Assembly (NCBI RefSeq): GCF_000511955.1
Contig: NZ_AZSU01000003.1
Coordinates: 411,049 to 475,048, forward strand
Direction of reading: 5' to 3'
DNA length: 64,000 nt
Source: [Clostridium] ultunense DSM 10521
GTDB taxonomy: Bacteria > Bacillota > Clostridia > Tissierellales > Tepidimicrobiaceae
Shown: in pieces, positions 27,673 through 36,776 of the stretch
Layout: every line of letters starts with the position of its first letter
How positions within the stretch are numbered: the stretch's first letter is position 1
The notes under the pieces: model-generated
What the model was told of the DNA's origin: nothing
The model's database searches: none
The model's input: only the letters and a program-made list of their open reading frames with translations
Position numbers and translations under genes: made by a program

Positions 27673-28032
27673 TTATTTTAAATCCCCAACATTTAATCCA
27701 GATTTTCCTTCCATCTCTTCCTCTTCAGTTTCTCTACCCATTGCCTTTTCTTCGATACCAGCAATAGGTCCTTCAGTAAATAAGTAAGTTCTTAATTCTT
27801 GGTCCCACACAGGCATATTTCTTCTTAACCATTCTAATGTCATACATACATGTTCAATTTCTTCATCCCTATTGTGGGCCATAATAGCTTTTAATTCTTC
27901 ATCATTAGAAGCTACAACTCTTTGATTATACCAATCTACAGCTTCTACTTCTTCTTTTAAACTATTTAAAGCCCTAACAATATCCTTAGCCTTCTCATCT
28001 AATAACTCTACCGGTTCATGATATTGACTCAT
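27673..28032 (-). CDS. Encapsulated ferritin-like cargo protein (EncFtn)
   Basis: 119-aa ferritin-like half-bundle that oxidises Fe(II) inside the encapsulin shell. It has two helices with ferroxidase ligands in LKEEVEAVDWYNQR (E27/E28, W34) and HNRDEEIEHVCMTLEWLRR (E57/E58, H61). An acidic linker is followed by the C-terminal targeting peptide SGLNVGDLK, which docks cargo to the shell interior. It is the first gene of the operon; AGGAGGGAATGTTTA precedes the ATG. Confidence 0.95.
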   Translation of the reverse strand: MSQYHEPVELLDEKAKDIVRALNSLKEEVEAVDWYNQRVVASNDEELKAIMAHNRDEEIEHVCMTLEWLRRNMPVWDQELRTYLFTEGPIAGIEEKAMGRETEEEEMEGKSGLNVGDLK

Positions 28033-28370
28033 TAAACATTCCCTCCTGTACTTTTATGCTATATTAATATTACCCAATAACTTCTAAAATAATCACTAAT
28101 TAAACATAAGAGGGATTACCATTAGGTGTTTTAAAATTAAGAAAATCTTATTAAAATTCATTTAATGAAGTTAATTTTATGATGAAGCTATACTATCCAA
28201 TAAATTATAAGGAGGGCTTCTATCGAAGCGTTTTTAGGGAAAATTTTCTTGAAACCAATTTATAGAAATTTTCATATTTATTAATATTTTAACAAGTGGC
28301 AACTTTCCTATTCCTTATAAAAAAAGCTAAATAGTTAAATAGTACTACTTAGCTTTTAACAAAATAATAT
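28033..28370 (-). other. 338-bp intergenic region upstream of the encapsulin operon
   Basis: It holds the deoC terminator (28320-28359), a small hairpin GCTTC-TATC-GAAGC at 28217-28230 and an AT-rich stretch. The encapsulin promoter must lie here, but I found no convincing -35/-10 pair (weak candidates TGATTA-N17-TAATAT at 28067-28095 and TATAAT at 28204-28209). No coding sequence or Fur/PerR-like palindrome was recognised. Confidence 0.5.
28320..28359 (-). terminator. Terminator after deoC
   Basis: Minus-strand stem AAAAGCTAA-TAG ... CTA-TTAGCTTTT followed by seven T residues, just past the deoC stop. Confidence 0.88.
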
Positions 28371-29024
28371 TTATTTAGCTCCTTTAACTATATTTACCGA
28401 AGCACTAGCCCCAATCCTTGAAGCTCCTGCATCTATCATAGCCATTGCAGTTTCGTAATCTCTTATTCCTCCAGAAGCTTTAATTTGTAATTTGTTCCTT
28501 ACAATTGTTTTCATTAATTTAACATCCTCTGTGGTGGCACCACCAGTGCTAAAACCAGTAGAAGTTTTCACAAAATCCGCACCAGCTTCCATTGCCATTT
28601 CACAAGCTATTTTCTTTTCTTCTTGGGTTAGTAGACAGGTCTCTATTATTACTTTTACAATAGCTTTATTTTTAGCTGCATACACAACAGCTCTTATATC
28701 ATCCCTAACCCTATCATAATCTTTATTCTTTAAAGCTCCAATATTTATGACCATGTCTATTTCGTTAGCTCCATCTTCAATAGCTTTAGTAGTTTCATAG
28801 GCCTTAACTTCCTTAATACTAGCTCCTAAGGGAAAGCCAATTACTGTTGCCACTTTCACCTTTGAGTTCTCTAAAATTCCCTTAGCCAATTTTACATAAA
28901 AGGGATTAACACACACAGCTGCAAATCCATATTCTTTAGCTTCCTTGCATAGGTCTTTAATCATATTTTCTGTAGCTTCTGGACTTAGCAGTGTATGGTC
29001 AATCATAGAAGCTATCTTTTGCAT
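28371..29024 (-). CDS. deoC: Deoxyribose-phosphate aldolase DeoC
   Basis: 217-aa class I aldolase (TIM barrel) splitting 2-deoxyribose 5-phosphate into glyceraldehyde 3-phosphate and acetaldehyde. The Schiff-base lysine is in [18 protein letters not shown]; the general acid-base lysine is in [22 protein letters not shown] opens the protein. It is co-transcribed with an upstream pduL (14-bp gap), which fits acetaldehyde/acetyl-phosphate metabolism, though no aldehyde dehydrogenase is beside them. Confidence 0.96.
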   Translation of the reverse strand: MQKIASMIDHTLLSPEATENMIKDLCKEAKEYGFAAVCVNPFYVKLAKGILENSKVKVATVIGFPLGASIKEVKAYETTKAIEDGANEIDMVINIGALKNKDYDRVRDDIRAVVYAAKNKAIVKVIIETCLLTQEEKKIACEMAMEAGADFVKTSTGFSTGGATTEDVKLMKTIVRNKLQIKASGGIRDYETAMAMIDAGASRIGASASVNIVKGAK

Positions 29025-29037
29025 TAAATCACCCCTA

Positions 29038-29610
29038 CTATTTAATCAATTCCACCAAATCTCCATTTTTCACCCCAGCAGCATTGCCTTCTTCTATGTC
29101 CACATGCATTTCTAATGCGAAATTATCCTTTACCCTTACTAAAACATTTTCAAAGACTACAGATCTCATACCTTCAATCTTAACTTTAACTATATCTCCA
29201 TCCTTAACTCCAAATTTCTCTCCATCTATTGTATGCATATGTATATGCCTCGCTGCAACTATTGTTCCTTCCTCTAGGTTTACTTCTCCTTTTGGGCCAA
29301 CAACCTTAACTCCAGGAGTTCCCTTTATATCTCCTGAATTTCTAATAACAGGCTTAACTCCAAGTTTAAACGCATCAGAAACTGAAATCTCCACCTGAGT
29401 ATTACTTCTTATAGGTCCTAAAACCCTGACTCCATTGATTGTTCCTTTAGGACCAACGATATCTACCTTTTCTTCACAAGCAAATTGTCCTGGTTGTGAT
29501 AGGTCCTTGGTTTTAGTTAATTCATAGTTTTCTCCAAACAAAATATTTAAATCATCTTGACTTAAATGTATATGTCTATTAGACAATGCAATTGGTAATT
29601 TAGTGTCCAT
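29038..29610 (-). CDS. pduL: Phosphate propanoyl/acetyltransferase PduL (intact)
   Basis: 190-aa acyltransferase interconverting acyl-CoA and acyl-phosphate. It has two PduL domains: the N-terminal half has [16 protein letters not shown] and STQVEIS-like STNTQVEIS context ([13 protein letters not shown]); the C-terminal half has the zinc-ligand motif AARHIHMHT. No N-terminal microcompartment-targeting helix is evident. ATG 29610 follows GAGGGAGGAATTAGG; the upstream in-frame ATG at 29649 has no such site. A second, truncated pduL lies at 62797-63231. Confidence 0.92.
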   Translation of the reverse strand: MDTKLPIALSNRHIHLSQDDLNILFGENYELTKTKDLSQPGQFACEEKVDIVGPKGTINGVRVLGPIRSNTQVEISVSDAFKLGVKPVIRNSGDIKGTPGVKVVGPKGEVNLEEGTIVAARHIHMHTIDGEKFGVKDGDIVKVKIEGMRSVVFENVLVRVKDNFALEMHVDIEEGNAAGVKNGDLVELIK

Positions 29611-29684
29611 CCTAATTCCTCCCTCTAAAATTAAGTTTGTCTTCTTCACTAATTATATTAGTTTACAAATAAAAAATCAAACAT

Positions 29685-30971
29685 CTATGATAAAAGCTTG
29701 AAAAGGGTATCATAAAAATTTGGATAAGAAATATTTACACATTCATGACCCTTGATCTTAGATTCTCCTTCTGCTCTTAAAGCTGCAATGGATAATGCCA
29801 TAGCTATCCTATGATCATTATAAGAATTAAGGTTAGCAGGTTCTAAATAGCTTTTCCCCTCAATAATCATCCCATCTAGTTGTTCCCGTACATTTGCACC
29901 CATCTTCTTTAATTCCTTAGATATAGCTACTATTCTATTACTCTCCTTATACTTTAACTCCTCTGCACCTTCAATAATAGTAGTCCCCTCTGCTAATGAA
30001 GCTGCTACGGCAATAATAGGTATTTCATCTATTAAAGTCCCAACTATATCTCCATCTATTAATGTACCTTTCAACTTAGAATACTTCACTTGAACATCTG
30101 CAACTGGTTCATTATTTATATATTTTCTATTACAGACCCTTATATTAGCGCCCATTTTCTTCAATACCTTTATAATGCCAGTTCTTGTTGGATTAATACC
30201 AACATTCTTTATAACAATATTTGAACCCTTTATCAAAATAGCTGCAACTATAAAATATGCTGCAGAAGATATATCGCCGGGAATATAGACATTCTTTCCT
30301 GTCAAGGTACCCTTAGGATTTACATATATTTGACCTTTTTTGTTTACTACAGGATAGCCCAAATAATTTAGCATCCTTTCAGTATGATCTCGGGTCACTC
30401 TCCTTTCAATAATTCTAGTCTGGCCTTCAGCATATAGAGTAGCTAAGAGTATGGCTGATTTCACCTGAGCACTAGCTACTGGTAACTTATAATTAATCCC
30501 CTTTAGCTTATCCACAGATTTAGTTACCAATGGAGGATATCTATCTTCTTTGCCTTGAATAAAAGCCCCCATTTCCCTTAAGGGTATTATAATCCTATCC
30601 ATTGGTCTATAGGTTAAAGACTCATCCCCTATTAAGATTGCTGAAAATTCTTGACCCACTAATATGCCACTTAAAAGTCTCATAGTAGTACCAGAATTAC
30701 CACAATCAATAATAGAATTAGGTCTTTTAAGTCCTTTTATTCCTACTCCTTCTATATAGACTTTATCCCCTTCCTCTTTAATATTAACTCCCATTTTTTT
30801 GAAAGCCTCGACAGTCCTTTTCACATCTTCAGACATTAAAATACCCGATATTAAAGTATCTCCTTCCGCTATAGAACCTATCATTATACTTCTATGGGAA
30901 ATAGACTTATCCCCAGGAACTATTATCTCTCCTATTAATCTATCTACTTTACCTCTGATAATCAAAACCAT
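29685..30971 (-). CDS. aroA: EPSP synthase (3-phosphoshikimate 1-carboxyvinyltransferase)
   Basis: 428-aa enzyme of the shikimate pathway joining PEP to shikimate 3-phosphate. Substrate-binding motifs PGDKSISHRSIMIGS, CGNSGTTMRLLSGIL, YRPMDRIIIPLREMGA and the C-terminal YNDHRIAMALSIAAL are present. It overlaps the end of aroB by 10 bp, indicating translational coupling in the aroC-aroB-aroA operon. Confidence 0.96.
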   Translation of the reverse strand: MVLIIRGKVDRLIGEIIVPGDKSISHRSIMIGSIAEGDTLISGILMSEDVKRTVEAFKKMGVNIKEEGDKVYIEGVGIKGLKRPNSIIDCGNSGTTMRLLSGILVGQEFSAILIGDESLTYRPMDRIIIPLREMGAFIQGKEDRYPPLVTKSVDKLKGINYKLPVASAQVKSAILLATLYAEGQTRIIERRVTRDHTERMLNYLGYPVVNKKGQIYVNPKGTLTGKNVYIPGDISSAAYFIVAAILIKGSNIVIKNVGINPTRTGIIKVLKKMGANIRVCNRKYINNEPVADVQVKYSKLKGTLIDGDIVGTLIDEIPIIAVAASLAEGTTIIEGAEELKYKESNRIVAISKELKKMGANVREQLDGMIIEGKSYLEPANLNSYNDHRIAMALSIAALRAEGESKIKGHECVNISYPNFYDTLFKLLS

Positions 30972-32002
30972 CCACCCTTTAAGCTACTAATAATTAATTC
31001 TTCATCTATATCATTAAATAAGTCTACTTGTCCTTTACCAGTAGGAAGAACAAAAGTTATTTTCCCGTCCACATTCTTCTTATCATTTTCCATAATTTTT
31101 ATTAAGCTTTTAATCTCTTCAATATTGAATTTAATCGGCACAATAAGTTTTTTTAGAACTTTATAGATTTTTTCAAAATATCTTTCATCTATTAAACCTA
31201 ATCCCTTGGCAATATGTGACTCATATATCATACCTAAAATTACTGCCTCCCCATGATTGAATTTATTAAATTTGTAGTAAGCCTCAATACCATGGCCAAT
31301 AGTATGACCAAAGTTCAGTATCCTTCTTATACCTTCATCATACTTGTCCCTATATACTATATCCTTTTTAATTGCAACGGATCTATTGATTATATTTAAA
31401 AGTATATCTTCATCTTTTCTATATATATTTGAAAGATTAATACTAGTAAACTCAAATAGATTATAATCGGCTATTAGACCGTACTTAAATACTTCGCCTA
31501 AACCACAGATTATATCCCTATTAGACAGAGTTTCCAAAAATAATATATCTATTATAATCATATTTGGAAAATAAAATGAACCTATAACATTTTTGAGTCC
31601 ACCATAGTCTATGCCTACTTTACCGCCAATACTACTATCTACTTGAGCTAAAAGGGTTGTAGGAATCTGAATATAGTTTATACCTCTTTTAAAGGTAGAA
31701 GCAACAAAACCTGCTATATCCCCTACTACCCCTCCACCCAAACCAATAATTAATGTATTTCTATCTATATTATTTTTTATCAAATTGTCGTAAATGGATA
31801 AAACAGTATATATAGATTTACTCTTTTCCCCTGGCGGAAAGGCATAGTTGTTATAATTGTACTCTTTTAGAGCCTCTTGTAAAGAATTATAATAGAGTCT
31901 ATTTATATTTTCATCGGTTATAATATATAAATTGTTAATCCCTGTATCTTTTAAGTAACCATCTAATTTCCCCAACATATTCTTACCTATTTTTACATTC
32001 AT
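30962..32002 (-). CDS. aroB: 3-dehydroquinate synthase
   Basis: 346-aa NAD- and metal-dependent cyclase of the shikimate pathway. NAD-binding GLGGGVVGDIAGFVAS, TTLLAQVDSSIGGKVGID, and metal-ligand segments ILNFGHTIGHGIE and FNHGEAVILGM are visible. It lies 4 bp after aroC and overlaps aroA. Confidence 0.96.
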   Translation of the reverse strand: MNVKIGKNMLGKLDGYLKDTGINNLYIITDENINRLYYNSLQEALKEYNYNNYAFPPGEKSKSIYTVLSIYDNLIKNNIDRNTLIIGLGGGVVGDIAGFVASTFKRGINYIQIPTTLLAQVDSSIGGKVGIDYGGLKNVIGSFYFPNMIIIDILFLETLSNRDIICGLGEVFKYGLIADYNLFEFTSINLSNIYRKDEDILLNIINRSVAIKKDIVYRDKYDEGIRRILNFGHTIGHGIEAYYKFNKFNHGEAVILGMIYESHIAKGLGLIDERYFEKIYKVLKKLIVPIKFNIEEIKSLIKIMENDKKNVDGKITFVLPTGKGQVDLFNDIDEELIISSLKGGWF

Positions 32003-32006
32003 ATTA

Positions 32007-33131
32007 TCACCTGTTTTTTAAGCTTTCCATATAATTGTTAAAATTTATTTTCATTTCTTCAATACTATCTCCACCAAATTTTAATTTCATTTCATTAGCC
32101 AGTATATAGGCAAGCATATTTTCCGCTACTATACTAGCTGAAGGAACCGCACAGACATCAGATCGTTCAAATTGAGCTAACACCTGTTCCTTAGTTTCCA
32201 TATCAACAGTTTTTAAAGGTTTTTTCAATGTAGGTATAGGTTTCATAACAGCTCTGAATATGATATCTTCTCCATTAGATACGCCTCCTTCAATGCCTCC
32301 TGCATTGTTAGTTTTTCTATAATACCCTTCCTCGTCATGGTATATCTCATCATGAACCTGGGAGCCTAATCTGCTAGCTGTGGAAAAACCTAATCCAATT
32401 TCAATACCTTTTATCCCCGGAATACTCAATATACTACAAGCAATTTTTCCATCTAACTTTCTATCCCAACTTGCATAACTTCCTAGCCCTACAGGTATAT
32501 TAGTCCCTATTACTTCAATAACCCCTCCTAAAGTATCTCCTTCCTCTTTAGCTTTCTCTATTTCTGCTATTATCCTTTTCTCTGCATTCTTGTCCAAAAT
32601 TCTAACAACAGATTCATCTGCTCTTAATAGATCCTCCCTTTTAATATCAGTATAAATTTCTTTTGAAATTTTAATATCTCCGATCTGGATTATATGGCTA
32701 AATATATGGATATTAAATTCCATTAACAATAATTTACATATACTCCCTATAGCAACCCTCATAGCGGTTTCTCTAGCACTTGCTCTTTCCAAAACATTTC
32801 TACCGCCTTTTTGGTTATACTTTAGACCACCTGCCAAGTCTCCATGACCTGGTCTAGGTCTTGTTACTTCTACCAAATCTATATTAGTTCCCCTATTTCT
32901 AATCATGATGGATATTGGATTTCCTGTAGTATAATTCTTATTTATCCCAGATATAATCTGGATTTCATCCTTCTCAATAGCCATTCTACTACTTCTTCCA
33001 TAACCTTTTTGCCTTCTATTTAGCTCCTTATTTATAAATTCTTTATCAAAAGGTATATTTGATGGAAAACCTTCTATTATGCCTACTAAAGCTTCCCCAT
33101 GAGATTCTCCAGCTGTTAAATATCTAATCAT
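32007..33131 (-). CDS. aroC: Chorismate synthase
   Basis: 374-aa FMN-dependent enzyme forming chorismate from EPSP. Signatures are LTAGESHGEALVGI at the start, GRSSRMAIEKDEI, RPRPGHGDLAGGLKYNQ and RASARETAMRVAIGSI. ATG 33131 follows GGAAGGTGATGAT and is preferred over 33146. It is the first gene of the operon; a hairpin lies 20-50 bp upstream. Confidence 0.97.
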   Translation of the reverse strand: MIRYLTAGESHGEALVGIIEGFPSNIPFDKEFINKELNRRQKGYGRSSRMAIEKDEIQIISGINKNYTTGNPISIMIRNRGTNIDLVEVTRPRPGHGDLAGGLKYNQKGGRNVLERASARETAMRVAIGSICKLLLMEFNIHIFSHIIQIGDIKISKEIYTDIKREDLLRADESVVRILDKNAEKRIIAEIEKAKEEGDTLGGVIEVIGTNIPVGLGSYASWDRKLDGKIACSILSIPGIKGIEIGLGFSTASRLGSQVHDEIYHDEEGYYRKTNNAGGIEGGVSNGEDIIFRAVMKPIPTLKKPLKTVDMETKEQVLAQFERSDVCAVPSASIVAENMLAYILANEMKLKFGGDSIEEMKINFNNYMESLKNR

Positions 33132-33149
33132 ATCATCACCTTCCATGAA

Positions 33150-33184
33150 AGAACTTCTACCTGTATAAGGAAGAAGTTTTAAGT
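33150..33184 (-). terminator. Hairpin upstream of aroC, probable terminator
   Basis: Minus-strand stem AACTTCTTCC/GGTAGAAGTT followed by CTTTC lies 17-50 bp past the Mrr-like gene. It probably ends that transcript; a role as an aro leader is possible but no leader peptide was seen. Confidence 0.5.
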
Positions 33185-33200
33185 ATAATAATATTATAAC

Positions 33201-34121
33201 CTATTCTATATAGTTCCTTTCTATATAATGGACCAAATTATATATCCCAATTATTATTCCAAAAGCAATAGATACAAATGACATAATTTTATAATATATG
33301 GGATAAGAAACAAAAGAAGAAACCAAGTATAGAACTATTCCCAATAAAATAAATTTATATATCTTATCTTTTCTGTAGAAACTTAATCTTTCTTTAATAT
33401 TCCCTTTTCTATTCCTATACTTGTCGATTATTAGTTGTTCTATCTCTTCCTTTTTGGGAAATTCTTTAGTTTCTTTAAGCATCTTCTTTATTTCAACAAA
33501 ATCAACTAAAAGATAATCTGTTTCATCTTTTACCTCATCTGTAAAAGAAGAGTTGGTTACAAGAATTCCCTCTTCAATTTTTTTGTTTTTCATCTCTTCA
33601 ATATAATGCTCTAAATCCTTCAGAGAAACTTTATTTTCTAATGAACTTTTAAAACATTTGACTCCATAGATTTCTCCATTAACTTGGCCAATAAAGTTAA
33701 TATGGCTATTATATTCAAAAAAATTAGTATTATAATATTTTTCGAGCAAATCTTTTATATATATTAGAAAGTCTCGATTACCATATTTGGCTATTTCATT
33801 AATAATCTGTTTATTTGCAATATCCTCATTTATGTCCTTTATCTTCCTATATCTAGTCCGACCTTTCCAAAGTATCAAAGTTATAATAAAGAAGCCAATT
33901 AATATTGAAGTAAGTACTAAGGATAAAATTATTTTTTTAGTAGAGTTGTAAATAGTAATTGCAAAAAATAAAGCTACAGCCAAGATTACAAAGATCCAAT
34001 CCATTAAAGATGCATGAATGCTTTTCCCGTCTTTCATCCTGTTAGTATAATAACTATTTAGTATAATCTGTCTTCTAATACGTCTAAAATAATCCTTAAA
34101 ATTTAATAACAATCCCTCCAT
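33201..34121 (-). CDS. Membrane protein with degenerate Mrr-like restriction-endonuclease domain
   Basis: 306 aa. Two membrane segments (about 43-62 and 67-88) precede a cytoplasmic domain (~105-215) that resembles the Mrr catalytic fold, ending in the typical IEEGILVTNSSFTDEVKDE. Two further segments (~258-298) form the C-terminus. The nuclease residues look lost: where active Mrr domains have GxD and QxK, this reads HINFIG and GVKCFK. I therefore infer a non-cleaving, perhaps ligand-binding domain. It overlaps the preceding gene by 26 bp and is surely co-expressed with it. Function unknown. Confidence 0.65.
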   Translation of the reverse strand: MEGLLLNFKDYFRRIRRQIILNSYYTNRMKDGKSIHASLMDWIFVILAVALFFAITIYNSTKKIILSLVLTSILIGFFIITLILWKGRTRYRKIKDINEDIANKQIINEIAKYGNRDFLIYIKDLLEKYYNTNFFEYNSHINFIGQVNGEIYGVKCFKSSLENKVSLKDLEHYIEEMKNKKIEEGILVTNSSFTDEVKDETDYLLVDFVEIKKMLKETKEFPKKEEIEQLIIDKYRNRKGNIKERLSFYRKDKIYKFILLGIVLYLVSSFVSYPIYYKIMSFVSIAFGIIIGIYNLVHYIERNYIE

Positions 34122-34764
34122 TATAGTCCTTTCCTTTCTTCATCAATATATAACCAACTATTTGTATTATTGCCAATGTTAATAAAAAAAATAATATAAT
34201 TCGGATGAATATACTGATAAAGAATTCTTCTGGCAACATCTGTATCAATAAATCTGTACTAGGATTCAATAACCATAGTTCGTTATCGAAAAAAATTAGA
34301 TGGAAATAAGTAAAATATCTATTAAAATCTATCAAAGACGCTATAAATAGTAGTAAAAACACTCCCCACCATACAAAGGTTCCATAAAATAATGCATTTC
34401 CTAAGCTTTTGCCTTTCCTGTATATAATAAAAAGTATCATTGCTAATAGAGATAGAAAAAGTGAAATATTTTTCAATAGGAAACCGCCCTTAAAAAGTAA
34501 TTGTACATCTTCCATATGCTCAATTTCCTTATCGTTAAAATAAGGTTTTAGAACTTGTCCATCCAATCCTTCTCTCAAGTATTTAAAAATCACTATAGTT
34601 ATTTCTTCTAATTCTTCAATAGACCTTCCTGTTGTATCTGTAACATTGTATTTTTCATAGGAATCTATATATATGTTCTTATTGAATGTATTTATCTCAA
34701 TACTTAACAATAAAAGGTAAAAAGGCAAAACTATTATCAATATAGCCATTAGCATTCTTTTCAA
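34096..34764 (-). CDS. Unrecognised four- to five-span membrane protein
   Basis: 222 aa starting at TTG behind GGGGGGATTATT. A signal-anchor-like segment (~5-25) is followed by an exported-looking region with YNVTDTTGRSIEELEE and LRYL/LREGLDGQVLKPYF-like text, then three or four membrane segments. No known domain was recognised. Its 3' end overlaps the Mrr-like membrane gene by 26 bp, so the two probably form one functional unit. Confidence 0.6.
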   Translation of the reverse strand: MKRMLMAILIIVLPFYLLLLSIEINTFNKNIYIDSYEKYNVTDTTGRSIEELEEITIVIFKYLREGLDGQVLKPYFNDKEIEHMEDVQLLFKGGFLLKNISLFLSLLAMILFIIYRKGKSLGNALFYGTFVWWGVFLLLFIASLIDFNRYFTYFHLIFFDNELWLLNPSTDLLIQMLPEEFFISIFIRIILFFLLTLAIIQIVGYILMKKGKDYNGGIVIKF

Positions 34765-34813
34765 AATAATCCCCCCTTATCTTTATTATGCATTTTATGG
34801 ATAATAAAGTCTA

Positions 34814-34848
34814 TAAAAAAAGATTGAAAGATTACATTCTTTCAATCT
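34814..34848 (-). terminator. Terminator after the 57-aa gene
   Basis: Minus-strand stem AGATTGAAAG/CTTTCAATCT (10 bp, 8-base loop) followed by seven T residues, right after the small gene at 34856-35029. Confidence 0.9.
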
Positions 34849-34855
34849 CTTCAAT

Positions 34856-35029
34856 TTATCCCATGGCTTTCTCTAATCGATCTAAATATTTAATGGGAAA
34901 CATTCTTAGCAGTTCTTTATACTGTTCAACGGTAAGACCTTGTACTGTAGTATATATCTCTATTTTCCCATCTACATCGGCTTTTCTGAATCTTTCTTTT
35001 ATTGATTCAAAGGTTTGGTTGACTACCAT
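34856..35029 (-). CDS. Small conserved-looking hypothetical protein, 57 aa
   Basis: Complete gene starting ATG behind AGGGAGTGAATAT and ending TAA just before a strong terminator. The product is soluble and amphipathic: it opens MVVNQTFESIKERFRKADV and closes with YLDRLEKAMG. About half of it looks helical. I recognise no domain. Ribosome site, terminator and normal codon use argue that it is real. Confidence 0.7.
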   Translation of the reverse strand: MVVNQTFESIKERFRKADVDGKIEIYTTVQGLTVEQYKELLRMFPIKYLDRLEKAMG

Positions 35030-35121
35030 ATATTCACTCCCTATATTCCTTTTTATATAACACTTATGAAATTATTATGTTTAAAGAAATATATTTTATA
35101 CGGAGACAACCTTAATTTTTG

Positions 35122-35865
35122 TTACAACTCTAAATCATCAGGGATTTCCCAATTATGATAGATATCTTGAACATCATCATTATCTTCTAATACTTCTATT
35201 AGTTTTATCATGTTCTTAATATCATCATCATCATTTAACCCTGTTGTATTTTGAGGCAAAAATCCTAATTCTGCTACTGCAAATTCATAGCCTACTTCAC
35301 TTAACGAATCCCTAATTTCATTAAAATCTTCTGGACTGGTAATGATTTCATAACCATCATCATCGCTGCTAAAATCTTCAGCACCTAAATCGATTACTTG
35401 AAGCATCAACTCTTCCTCATCTAATTTATCATTTTTTTCTATTGCTAAAATTCCTTTTCTATCAAACATAAAAGAAACACAACCCGATTGGCCTAAATTA
35501 CCACCAAATTTATCAAAGGCATGTCTTATATCAGAAGCTGTTCTATTTCTATTATCCGTCAAACAGGATACAAATACTGCTATTCCTCCAGGACCATAAC
35601 CTTCATATATAATATCCTCATAGCTATCGGCTCCCAATTCTCCACTGCCCTTTTTAATTGCCCTTTCAATATTGTCATTTGGCATATTGGCAGCTTTAGC
35701 CTTTTCAATAGCAGCTTTTAAAGCTGGATTATATTCAGGGTCTGCTCCCCCTTCTTTTGCTGCCACCATTATATATCTACCTAGTTTTGTAAATTCCTTA
35801 GCTCTTCTGGCATCTTCTTTGCCTTTTCTATTTTTAATATTACTCCATTTAGAATGACCTGCCAT
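35122..35865 (-). CDS. YebC/PmpR family regulator
   Basis: 247-aa protein beginning [25 protein letters not shown], the hallmark of the YebC family, with [23 protein letters not shown] in the centre and LGFLPQNT near the C-terminus. Members have been described as transcriptional regulators and, more recently, as translation factors that relieve ribosome stalling. Monocistronic by position. Confidence 0.95.
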   Translation of the reverse strand: MAGHSKWSNIKNRKGKEDARRAKEFTKLGRYIMVAAKEGGADPEYNPALKAAIEKAKAANMPNDNIERAIKKGSGELGADSYEDIIYEGYGPGGIAVFVSCLTDNRNRTASDIRHAFDKFGGNLGQSGCVSFMFDRKGILAIEKNDKLDEEELMLQVIDLGAEDFSSDDDGYEIITSPEDFNEIRDSLSEVGYEFAVAELGFLPQNTTGLNDDDDIKNMIKLIEVLEDNDDVQDIYHNWEIPDDLEL

Positions 35866-35920
35866 TTTAACTTCACCATCCTTAAATTATTGCTAATCCA
35901 TTTTAACACAATATTGAAGA

Positions 35921-36661
35921 TTAAACACTATAATTATTAATGTTTTGATAAAAAATTGGTGGAAATTTCCTCTTGTGTTCACTCGTCCTATTCATTTTTT
36001 CAATCTTTTCCACTATATTTTCAGGACCGGTATTATTTACAATATAATTGTCTAAAATATCATAACCAAATCCCATTTCATCTTCATCAGTTTGATTTTC
36101 CCACAAACCTGCTGTTGGTGGCTTTTCAATTATTATTTCAGGAATATTCAAATACCTAGCCATTTTCCAAATATCAGTCTTTGTAAAGGAGGCTAAGGGT
36201 AATAAATCTACTCCACTATCACCATGTTTGGTAAAATAACCAATAGTAAACTCACTTTTATTACTAGAACCCACAACCAGGTAATTGTAATTTTGTGCAA
36301 AATAGTATAATGTAGTCATCCTAAGCCTAGGTTTTATATTGGCCAAGGCTAGCTTATTAGTGAGTTTAATATTTACTGATTGGATAAATTGGTCATATAC
36401 TTTTGAAAGATCTACCCTTTCAGTTTTTAAATCCAAACTTTCTGCAACCAGTAGTCCATGCTCTTCATCTATTGGATTGCTATGACAAGGCATAATAATC
36501 CCTAAAGAACTCATTGGAAAAGCTTTTTTAGATAATCCAGCCACTACTGCAGAATCAATACCACCACTTAACCCAAATACCAATCCTTTTCCACCGGCTT
36601 CTTTTACTTTAATTTTCAACCATTCTATAAGATCCTCACAAACTCTTTCAAGATTTTCCAT
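35921..36661 (-). CDS. nadE: NH3-dependent NAD synthetase
   Basis: 246-aa N-type ATP pyrophosphatase that amidates nicotinic acid adenine dinucleotide. The pyrophosphate loop is GLSGGIDSAVVAGL; GSSNKSEFTIGYFTKHGDSGVDLLPLA and PTAGLWENQTDEDEMGF are classic. There is no glutaminase domain, so ammonia is the nitrogen donor. It is divergent from the TSUP genes. Confidence 0.96.
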   Translation of the reverse strand: MENLERVCEDLIEWLKIKVKEAGGKGLVFGLSGGIDSAVVAGLSKKAFPMSSLGIIMPCHSNPIDEEHGLLVAESLDLKTERVDLSKVYDQFIQSVNIKLTNKLALANIKPRLRMTTLYYFAQNYNYLVVGSSNKSEFTIGYFTKHGDSGVDLLPLASFTKTDIWKMARYLNIPEIIIEKPPTAGLWENQTDEDEMGFGYDILDNYIVNNTGPENIVEKIEKMNRTSEHKRKFPPIFYQNINNYSV

Positions 36662-36776
36662 CTTACTACCTCCAAGGTTTACACTTTTAAGTATAAGTTA
36701 TGTATTTATGGTAAGATTAATAGTTAATAACATTAGATATTTAAACCTAATTAATTATACCATAAAGGAGTCGATT

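Noticed and set aside
29038-29610. PduL at 29 kb as part of a microcompartment
   Set aside because: No N-terminal encapsulation helix and no shell genes nearby; it pairs with deoC instead.
33201-34121. Active type IV restriction enzyme
   Set aside because: Catalytic D and QxK are not visible, and the domain is embedded between membrane segments among biosynthetic genes; no methylase or other defence gene is nearby.
36756-36761. TTAGAT-N17-TATACC as a promoter for the TSUP genes
   Set aside because: The implied start site would fall on the ribosome-binding site, leaving no usable leader.
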